Origin: Lacrimispora saccharolytica
GTDB taxonomy: Bacteria; Bacillota; Clostridia; Lachnospirales; Lachnospiraceae
Assembly (NCBI GenBank): GCA_016899975.1
Contig: JACJJN010000005.1
Coordinates: 62,001 to 126,000, forward strand
Reading direction: 5' to 3'
Length of the DNA stretch: 64,000 nt
The translations under genes were made by a program, and so were the position numbers. Under the pieces are notes generated by a model. The model had not been told where the DNA came from and made no database searches. It worked only from the letters and a program-made list of their open reading frames with translations. Shown here one piece after another: positions 58,779 to 64,000 of the stretch (position 1 is the first letter of the stretch; each line of letters begins with the position of its first letter).

Positions 58779-59486
58779 TCAGGGTTTCACCTCCCGCTCT
58801 TCGCGTTCACGTTCCGCCTGAGATTTGCGCAGATATTCCGGTTCCATTTCCTCCGCCGGCTGGCATTTGCCTTCCCGGTAGTAAATCGCAGCCAGTGCGC
58901 CCACCGCGCCGGCTCTCTGCCGGTTCAGGTGTGCCGGAGCAAAGGAATACGGGATTTCCAGAAGCTGTGCCAGCTGTTCCTGATAAACCGGGACACCGTC
59001 TCCCAGGAAAATGACCTCCTGTCCCAGTTCATTCAGCGTCTGCGCCAGATCCACAACGCTGACCGCCTCCTGGGGCCGCAGGATATCCAGCATACCGTCC
59101 GTATAACAGTAAACGCCGGTATACACCTGATTTCTCCGGGCATCCATGATCGGACAGATGATCCGGTCCGTCACACCAAGATTGTATGCCAGCGCGTCCA
59201 CCGTAGGAACCGCGATCAGAGGTTTTGCCAGGGCAAGGCCAAGCCCCTTTGCCGTAGCCGCCCCGATCCGAAGCCCGGTAAAGGACCCCGGTCCGGCCGC
59301 CACCGCGATCGCATCCACGGTATGCAGATCCAGTTCCAGCATCTGTGCCACCGTATCCAACATCGGCAGCAGCGTCTGGGAATGTGTTTTCTTATAATTT
59401 ACCGTATATTCGCCCAACAGGATATCGTCCTCCAGCACCGCTACCGATGCCACCATTCCTGAACTGTCCAACGCCAGTATTCTCAT
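58779..59486 (-). CDS. tsaB: tRNA threonylcarbamoyladenosine biosynthesis protein TsaB
   Basis: A 235-residue ASKHA-fold protein: MRILALDSSGMVASVAVLEDD, HSQTLLPMLD, VAAGPGSFTGLRIGAATAKGLGLAL and ICPIMDARRNQVYTGVY are the TsaB/YeaZ signatures. With TsaD and TsaE it makes t6A37 on ANN-reading tRNAs. It overlaps tsaE by 4 nt. The C-terminal tail is charged and long (LRKSQAEREREEREVKP). Confidence 0.95.
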   Translation of the reverse strand: MRILALDSSGMVASVAVLEDDILLGEYTVNYKKTHSQTLLPMLDTVAQMLELDLHTVDAIAVAAGPGSFTGLRIGAATAKGLGLALAKPLIAVPTVDALAYNLGVTDRIICPIMDARRNQVYTGVYCYTDGMLDILRPQEAVSVVDLAQTLNELGQEVIFLGDGVPVYQEQLAQLLEIPYSFAPAHLNRQRAGAVGALAAIYYREGKCQPAEEMEPEYLRKSQAEREREEREVKP

Positions 59487-59950
59487 CGTATCCCCTCACT
59501 TTCCAACAATTTTTCTATATCTTCGTCCAGCCCTTCCAGCGTGATCTTCCGGTAGTCGAAGCCTTTTTCCAGATCTTTTTCAATCTTCACCGCCGTAATC
59601 TGATCCGGCAGCAGCTCCCGGATCAGGTCCGCCCACTCAATCATGCAGACGCCTTCTCCGAAAAAGTAATCGTCATATCCGATCTCTTCCATCTCCTCAA
59701 GATCACCGATACGATAGACATCGAAATGATAAAAAGGAAGCCGTCCTTCCTCATAGACCTGTACGATCGTAAATGTAGGGCTGTTCACCGGCTCCTCGAT
59801 TCCAAGTCCATGGGCAAACCCCTGAGTAAAAACCGTTTTTCCGACGCCCAGATCTCCGACCATCGTATAAATCTGTCCGGGGCGGGCATGTTTCCCGAGA
59901 AATTCCCCCAGCGCGCGGGTTTCACGGGCATTCTGTGTTTCTATGATCAT
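59483..59950 (-). CDS. tsaE: tRNA threonylcarbamoyladenosine biosynthesis ATPase TsaE
   Basis: A 155-residue P-loop protein with Walker A GDLGVGKTVFTQG, the PVNSPTFTIVQVYEEGRLPFYHFDVYRI segment and VCMIEWADLI. TsaE binds and hydrolyses ATP to reset the TsaD-TsaB complex. It is the first gene of the tsaE-tsaB-rimI operon, about 100 nt after the promoter at 60055-60083. Confidence 0.95.
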   Translation of the reverse strand: MIIETQNARETRALGEFLGKHARPGQIYTMVGDLGVGKTVFTQGFAHGLGIEEPVNSPTFTIVQVYEEGRLPFYHFDVYRIGDLEEMEEIGYDDYFFGEGVCMIEWADLIRELLPDQITAVKIEKDLEKGFDYRKITLEGLDEDIEKLLESEGIR

Positions 59951-59964
59951 AATTTCCCCTTTCC

Positions 59965-60013
59965 TGACGCACTTGCTGCGTCATCAAGGTAGATTTGGAA
60001 GTTTACTTCCAAA
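59965..60013 (-). other. Two leader hairpins before tsaE
   Basis: TGACGCA / TGCGTCA (59965-59983) and TTTGGAAGT / ACTTCCAAA (59994-60013) lie in the untranslated leader of the tsaE operon. Whether they regulate is unknown. Confidence 0.5.
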
Positions 60014-60054
60014 CTTCTATCTCCTGTTATCTGTCAGTTGCCATTCACGGGATT

Positions 60055-60083
60055 ATTTTAACATACCCACGGTGGCATGACAA
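60055..60083 (-). promoter_or_regulatory. Promoter of tsaE-tsaB-rimI
   Basis: On the minus strand TTGTCA (60083-60078), 17 nt, TAAAAT (60060-60055). Confidence 0.8.
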
Positions 60084-60138
60084 TGGGCGGAAAAAAATCG
60101 TAACCGTTCAGCCGGCTGGGCTGCTACAAAAATTCCGC

Positions 60139-60167
60139 TTGCCTTGCCTTTGGAAAACACTTATAAT
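60139..60167 (+). promoter_or_regulatory. Promoter of the peptidyl-prolyl isomerase gene
   Basis: TTGCCT (60139-60144), 17 nt, TATAAT (60162-60167). A small CCGCC/GGCGG hairpin follows in the leader. Confidence 0.8.
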
Positions 60168-60242
60168 CAGAATAGCTGGCAGCGCTGTATTCCGCCGTTT
60201 CGGCGGCAGCACGGCCTTTTTATCACGAAATAAAGGAGACGA

Positions 60243-60770
60243 ATGATTATGGCAAATCCAATTGTTACATTTACCATGCAGAACGGCGATGTGATCAAAG
60301 CAGAACTGTATCCGGAGATCGCTCCGAATACCGTCAACAATTTTGTAAGCCTCGTTCAGAAAGGATTCTATGACGGTCTGATCTTCCACCGCGTGATCCG
60401 CGGCTTTATGATCCAGGGCGGCGACCCGCAGGGTACCGGAATCGGCGGCCCTGGCTACTCCATCCCGGGCGAATTCGCTCAGAATGGTTTCCTGACCAAC
60501 AACCTGGCTCACACGGAAGGTGTTCTGTCCATGGCACGGGCTATGGATCCTGACTCTGCAGGTTCCCAGTTCTTCATCATGCACAAAACTTCTCCGCATC
60601 TGGACGGCGCTTATGCTGCTTTCGGCAAAGTAATCGAAGGCATGGATGTGGTAAACGCAATCGCTGAAACCGCAACTGATTTCCGTGACCGCCCGCTGGA
60701 AGAGCAGAAACTGGCTTCTGTTACCGTGGAAACTTTCGGCGTTGAGTATCCGGAACCGGAAAAATGCTAG
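60243..60770 (+). CDS. Cyclophilin-type peptidyl-prolyl cis-trans isomerase
   Basis: A 175-residue cyclophilin: VTFTMQNGDVIKAELYPEIAPNTVNNFVSLVQKGFYDGLIFHRVIRGFMIQGGDPQGTGIGGPGYSIPGEF is the conserved N-terminal half with the catalytic Arg in FHRVI, and SAGSQFFIMHKTSPHLDGAYAAFGKV completes the site. No signal peptide, so cytoplasmic. AAAGGAG stands 4 nt before the ATG at 60243 and 10 nt before a second ATG at 60249; either could serve. Confidence 0.95.
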   Translation: MIMANPIVTFTMQNGDVIKAELYPEIAPNTVNNFVSLVQKGFYDGLIFHRVIRGFMIQGGDPQGTGIGGPGYSIPGEFAQNGFLTNNLAHTEGVLSMARAMDPDSAGSQFFIMHKTSPHLDGAYAAFGKVIEGMDVVNAIAETATDFRDRPLEEQKLASVTVETFGVEYPEPEKC

Positions 60771-60784
60771 AGCTTGTTTGAAAA
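60768..60784. repeat. Short dispersed motif (family 4), copy 4
   Basis: TAGAGCTTGTTTGAAAA, overlapping the stop codon of the isomerase gene and the following terminator. Confidence 0.55.
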
Positions 60785-60873
60785 AATCCTGAAGGAGAAA
60801 TTCCCCGTTCCGGGGGATGACGGAAAATTATTTTTCATCACCACCCGGACACCTTTCTCCGACAGGATTTTTT
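60781..60873. terminator. Bidirectional terminator between the isomerase gene and cysK
   Basis: Outer stem AAAAAATCCTG / CAGGATTTTTT, second stem GGAGAAA / TTTCTCC, and an inner TTCCCC / GGGGGA hairpin. Confidence 0.85.
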
Positions 60874-60907
60874 ACTGCTCACTGCCACATCCCCTCAATT
60901 ACACAAT

Positions 60908-61834
60908 TCAAAATAACTCTGTGGAATAATATCTGTCCGCGCTGTCCGGAAGCAGTACAACCACCGTCTTTCCCTCGTTCTCCGGCCTTGCGGCTGCCTG
61001 GACGGCGGCATACAGCGCCGCGCCGGAAGAAATTCCCACAAGGATTCCCTCCGTCTTTGCCAGTTCTCTTGCCATCGCAAACGGCTCCTCGTTATCCACC
61101 GTCATAATCTCATCAAAAATCTCCGTGTCCAGCACCTCCGGGACAAACCCTGCTCCGATTCCCTGGATCTTATGGGCGCCTGCCGCACCGCCGGACAGCA
61201 CCGGGGAAGTCTCCGGTTCGACGGCTATGATCCGGATTTCCGGCTTCTGCTGCCGCAGATACTGCCCGGTTCCGGTGATGGTTCCGCCGCTTCCCACGGC
61301 TGAGACAAAGACATCGATGTTCCCGTCCGTGTCCCGCCAAAGTTCCGGACCTGTGGTTTCAAAATGCGCTCTGGCATTGGCTGGGTTCTCAAACTGACCT
61401 GGAAGAAAGCTTCCCGGAATCTGCTCCACCAGTTCCTTCGCTTTTTCAATCGCGCCTGCCATCCCCTGTGTACCATCCGTCAGAACAATCTCCGCTCCAT
61501 AGGCCTTCAAAATATTTCTTCGCTCCACGCTCATGGTCTCCGGCATCGTCAGGATCAGATGAAACCCTTCCGAAGCTGCCAGCGCCGCCAGCCCGATTCC
61601 CGTATTTCCTGAGGTTGGCTCCACGATCGTTGCTCCCGGCGCGATCAGCCCTTTTTCCAGCGCGTCTTTCAACATCCCCAGCGCCGCCCGGTCCTTGACA
61701 CTTCCGGAGGGATTCAGATACTCCAATTTTGCCACCAGACGTGCTTTCAGTTGATATTTCTTTTCCATCCCCCGAAGCTCCAGCAGCGGAGTATTCCCGA
61801 TGAGTTCTGCAATGTTCTGATAAATCTGAGCCAT
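60908..61834 (-). CDS. cysK: Cysteine synthase (O-acetylserine sulfhydrylase)
   Basis: A 308-residue PLP enzyme: IAELIGNTPLLEL, the lysine in LEYLNPSGSVKDRAALGM, the substrate loop VEPTSGNTGIGLAALAA, the phosphate-cup GSGGTITGTG and GISSGAALYAA. It makes cysteine from O-acetylserine and sulfide. The ATG at 61834 follows AAAGGGG. No cysE is adjacent. Confidence 0.95.
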   Translation of the reverse strand: MAQIYQNIAELIGNTPLLELRGMEKKYQLKARLVAKLEYLNPSGSVKDRAALGMLKDALEKGLIAPGATIVEPTSGNTGIGLAALAASEGFHLILTMPETMSVERRNILKAYGAEIVLTDGTQGMAGAIEKAKELVEQIPGSFLPGQFENPANARAHFETTGPELWRDTDGNIDVFVSAVGSGGTITGTGQYLRQQKPEIRIIAVEPETSPVLSGGAAGAHKIQGIGAGFVPEVLDTEIFDEIMTVDNEEPFAMARELAKTEGILVGISSGAALYAAVQAAARPENEGKTVVVLLPDSADRYYSTELF

Positions 61835-61899
61835 TTTTCTTCCCCTTTCCCGACGGCTGTCAGCCTTCTGCCAGCTCAACGACTACCAATGATTTTCTA

Positions 61900-62478
61900 T
61901 CAATTTATGATTTCATCCTCAAGACGTCTCTTTGGAACATAATGCACATCCTTCTCGTCCCGGTAATAATCCGTCTCCCCGCTCGCCGGAACCTCTGTCA
62001 GCACGATCTCTTCCTGTGGTTTTCCAAGCGCAACGACCAGAAGCGGATGAACATTCTCTTTCAACTTCAGTGCCTCTCTCACCTCTCCTGCTGTAAAGTT
62101 GCCGATCATACAGCCGCCCAGACCCTTTTCCACTGCTGCCAACAGCATGGTCTGAGCCACAATTCCAACATCCTTCATGTAACGGTTCAGATTTGGATCA
62201 ATCTCAGAATCCTGGCAGATAATGATAAACGCAGTCGGTCCATGTCCCGGATGTGGAAGCTGCAGCTGCGGCAAAGCCCGCGCCCATCGGGTGAGCGAAA
62301 GCACCTCCTTCACCATCTCTTTTTCATAAACCAAAAAATATTTCAATGGCTGTTTGTTCACACTGGATGGACAAAGCCTCGCACAGTCCACAAACTCCAT
62401 CAGTGTCTCTCTGGAAATCGAAACACTCTCATCAAACCCCCGATAACTTCTATTTTTCAATACCAGATCTTTCAGCAT
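61900..62478 (-). CDS. Nitroreductase family protein
   Basis: A 192-residue flavoprotein: VLKNRSYRGFDESVSISRETLMEFVDCARLCPSSVNKQPLKYFLV contains the FMN-binding RSYR and PSSVNKQP motifs, and EKGLGGCMIGNFTAGEVREAL and VALGKPQEE complete the fold. Such enzymes reduce nitro compounds, quinones or flavins with NAD(P)H; the native substrate is unknown. The ATG at 62478 follows AAAGGAGAG. Monocistronic. Confidence 0.9.
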   Translation of the reverse strand: MLKDLVLKNRSYRGFDESVSISRETLMEFVDCARLCPSSVNKQPLKYFLVYEKEMVKEVLSLTRWARALPQLQLPHPGHGPTAFIIICQDSEIDPNLNRYMKDVGIVAQTMLLAAVEKGLGGCMIGNFTAGEVREALKLKENVHPLLVVALGKPQEEIVLTEVPASGETDYYRDEKDVHYVPKRRLEDEIIN

Positions 62479-62545
62479 ATAGCGCTCTCCTTTCTTTTTC
62501 CTCTTTACATTCACTCTTTTCTGAAAAACTTTTGTCTTTCCTCCC

Positions 62546-62575
62546 ATTATAACGGAAACTTTCAGAAAAATTCAA
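62546..62575 (-). promoter_or_regulatory. Promoter of the nitroreductase gene
   Basis: On the minus strand TTGAAT (62575-62570), 18 nt, TATAAT (62551-62546). Confidence 0.75.
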
Positions 62576-62643
62576 GACTTACTTTTATAGTTTTCCGTCT
62601 TATGGTATGATAAAAAAAAATGAATTTACAGGAGGACAAAACA

Positions 62644-62964
62644 ATGCTTGTAACAACAACCAGCACCATCGAGGGAAAACGTATTCTGGAGTACAAAATG
62701 GTAGTGTTTGGCGAAGTGATCACCGGTGTAAACTTCGTACGCGATTTTGCTGCCGGAATGCGCAATTTCTTCGGCGGCCGCTCACAGGGATATGAAGAGG
62801 AACTGGTAAACGCCCGCAATCAGGCAATGGATGAAATGATCTCCCGTGCCACTCAGCTCGGCGCAAACGCCATCGTGGGCGTAGATATTGATTACGAGGT
62901 TCTCGGTGCCGACAATGGTATGATGATGGTCACCGCTTCCGGAACAGCTGTAGTGACCGACTGA
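62644..62964 (+). CDS. YbjQ family protein
   Basis: A 106-residue protein: [86 protein letters not shown] is the YbjQ/DUF74 pattern. Structures in the family are pentameric and have been called heavy-metal-binding, but the function is unsettled. The ATG at 62644 follows AGGAGG. Confidence 0.93.
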   Translation: MLVTTTSTIEGKRILEYKMVVFGEVITGVNFVRDFAAGMRNFFGGRSQGYEEELVNARNQAMDEMISRATQLGANAIVGVDIDYEVLGADNGMMMVTASGTAVVTD

Positions 62965-63013
62965 CCCGTAAGGTCAGAAAATTTTGGTCTTCAAAATATT
63001 TTCAGGAAATCTC

Positions 63014-63042
63014 TTGACTTTCTTTGACTTTCAAAGTATTCT
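63014..63042 (+). promoter_or_regulatory. Promoter and FabT-like operator of the last gene
   Basis: TTGACT (63014-63019), 17 nt, TATTCT (63037-63042). The spacer holds the perfect dyad CTTTGACTTTCAAAG (63022-63036), whose TTTGA(n)3TCAAA form matches the MarR-type FabT operator known from fatty-acid genes in streptococci. Confidence 0.6.
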
Positions 63043-63118
63043 ATATATAGTTTTTAATACTACTTATTATTCTTTTAAATACCATATATAAGAATCTATA
63101 AGTCAAAGGAGATTTCAT

Positions 63119-64000
63119 ATGTCTTTACCAGCATTACAAATCGGCAATCTCACCGCGCCAATCCCGATCATTCAGGGCGGCATGGGCGTAGGGATCAGCC
63201 TGTCCTCACTGGCAGGCGCAGTAGCAAAAGAAGGGGGCATCGGCGTCATTTCCGCCGCTCAGCCGGGCTTTCGCGAGGCAGATTTTGCCAAAGATCCTCT
63301 CGCAGCGAACTTAAGAGCGCTGGCGTACCATATCCGGCGTGCAAAAGAACTCTCGAACGGCGGCATCATCGGTGTCAATATCATGTGTGCCCTGACCCAT
63401 TATCAGGAATATGTCAAATGCTGTATCGACAACGGCGCAGATCTGATCATCTCCGGCGCAGGCCTTCCCAGTGATCTGCCACGCTATACGGAGGGAAGCT
63501 CCATCAAACTGGCTCCCATCGTCTCGCCGCCGAAGACCGCCAAAGTTCTTCTGAAGCTCTGGGATCTTCATTATCACCGCGTACCCGATCTGGTGGTCAT
63601 CGAAGGACCGAAAGCAGGCGGACACCTGGGCTACAGTCCCGAGGATGTCGCGCAGCTGGAAACCGAAGGATACGACCGGCAGGTACAGGAAATTCTGAAT
63701 ATCGTCCACGGTTATGAAGAAAAATATCAGCAGCGCATTCCGGTAGTATTTGCCGGAGGTGTGTTCGACCGAAAGGACATTGACCACTATCTCTCCCTGG
63801 GCTGTGCCGGGGTACAGATGGCGACCCGCTTCGTTGTAACCGAGGAATGCGACGCCGATCCCCGTTACAAACAGGCGTACCTGAATGCCCGGAAAGAAGA
63901 TATCACCATCATGAAAAGCCCGGTGGGAATGCCCGGCCGCGCAATACGAAACAGCTTTCTGAAGCTCCATGAACAGGAACCGGAAAAGATCACCCATTGT
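63119..64000 (+). CDS. Nitronate monooxygenase/FabK-like flavoprotein, 5' part
   Basis: The first 294 codons are present; the gene runs past the right edge. The protein begins MSLPALQIGNLTAPIPIIQGGMGVGISLSSLAGAVAKEGGIGVIS, the FMN-binding TIM-barrel start of the 2-nitropropane dioxygenase/FabK family, with GVNIMCALTHY, LIISGAGLPS, VVIEGPKAGGHLGY (the His used by nitronate monooxygenases) and VPVVFAGGVFDRKDI...GVQMATRFVVTEEC. It may be a nitronate monooxygenase or an enoyl-ACP reductase-like enzyme; the FabT-like operator leans towards lipid metabolism. AAAGGAGATTTCAT precedes the start. Confidence 0.85.
   Translation, partial: MSLPALQIGNLTAPIPIIQGGMGVGISLSSLAGAVAKEGGIGVISAAQPGFREADFAKDPLAANLRALAYHIRRAKELSNGGIIGVNIMCALTHYQEYVKCCIDNGADLIISGAGLPSDLPRYTEGSSIKLAPIVSPPKTAKVLLKLWDLHYHRVPDLVVIEGPKAGGHLGYSPEDVAQLETEGYDRQVQEILNIVHGYEEKYQQRIPVVFAGGVFDRKDIDHYLSLGCAGVQMATRFVVTEECDADPRYKQAYLNARKEDITIMKSPVGMPGRAIRNSFLKLHEQEPEKITHC

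Noticed and set aside
63311-63997. Long minus-strand open frame at the right edge
   Set aside because: It is antisense to the nitronate monooxygenase-like gene, which has a ribosome site, a promoter and a clear family match.
1-64000. rRNA, tRNA, tmRNA or known riboswitch genes
   Set aside because: None was recognised on either strand on inspection; covariance searches could not be run.

Overview
The window looks like a chromosome segment of a spore-forming gut Firmicute, most likely Lachnospiraceae (inference). The signs are a Gram-positive ribosomal operon order (rpmG-secE-nusG-rplK-rplA), sporulation genes (gpr, spoIIP), strong AGGAGG ribosome sites, moderate GC, a competence block (comEA, comEC) and the holA/rpsT neighbourhood usual in Clostridia. 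No rRNA or tRNA gene was found.

Layout. 1-1.6 kb: 5' end of a phosphate-binding lipoprotein gene (pstS) behind Pho-box-like repeats, and an AraC regulator. 1.6-4.2 kb: rpmG-secE-nusG-rplK-rplA with a strong promoter and two copies of an L1-binding-site mimic. 4.2-7.8 kb: UbiB-like kinase with a phasin-like partner, an ECF sigma factor and an XRE repressor. 8-20 kb: a large minus-strand surface-fibre operon: unknown small protein, tip adhesin (LPESG), backbone pilin (LPSTG), terminator, two class C sortases, a Cna-type pilin without sorting signal, two proteins with SipW-type signal peptides, and two more wall or membrane proteins. 20.5-24 kb: a decayed Rpn nuclease gene, a BTAD-type regulator and, just upstream of it, a tyrosine recombinase gene bracketed by two 25-bp sites that are exact reverse complements. 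The bracketed segment carries a near-consensus promoter that now fires outward into a terminator; inversion would aim it at the BTAD regulator. This is read as a phase-variation switch for the surface-fibre locus and is the most interesting system here.

24-36 kb: double-Nudix protein, proB, glycosyltransferase, UDP-sugar pyrophosphorylase with an MFS transporter, GH31 alpha-xylosidase, spoIIP-gpr, holA, rpsT. 36.8-43.1 kb: one apparent operon comEA - response regulator - histidine kinase - GerMN lipoprotein - comEC. 43.4-43.9 kb: a giant (~490 bp) imperfect palindrome built from a repeat that also occurs singly elsewhere. 44.7-50.7 kb: an AT-richer accessory stretch with an endolysin lacking a signal peptide, a BlaI/BlaR1-like pair, a phiLC3-type holin, a TcdR/UviA-like sigma factor and a second sigma-like HTH protein; a textbook TcdR-type promoter (TTTACA, 16 nt, CTTTTT) precedes the holin.

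50.8-56.9 kb: argCJBD divergent from argG across a shared regulatory region with a candidate ArgR box. 56.9-64 kb: esterase, zinc-ribbon protein, tsaE-tsaB-rimI (t6A tRNA modification and S18 acetylation), peptidyl-prolyl isomerase, cysK, nitroreductase, YbjQ, and the 5' part of a nitronate monooxygenase/FabK-like gene behind a FabT-like palindrome. At least four families of short dispersed intergenic repeats recur across the window.
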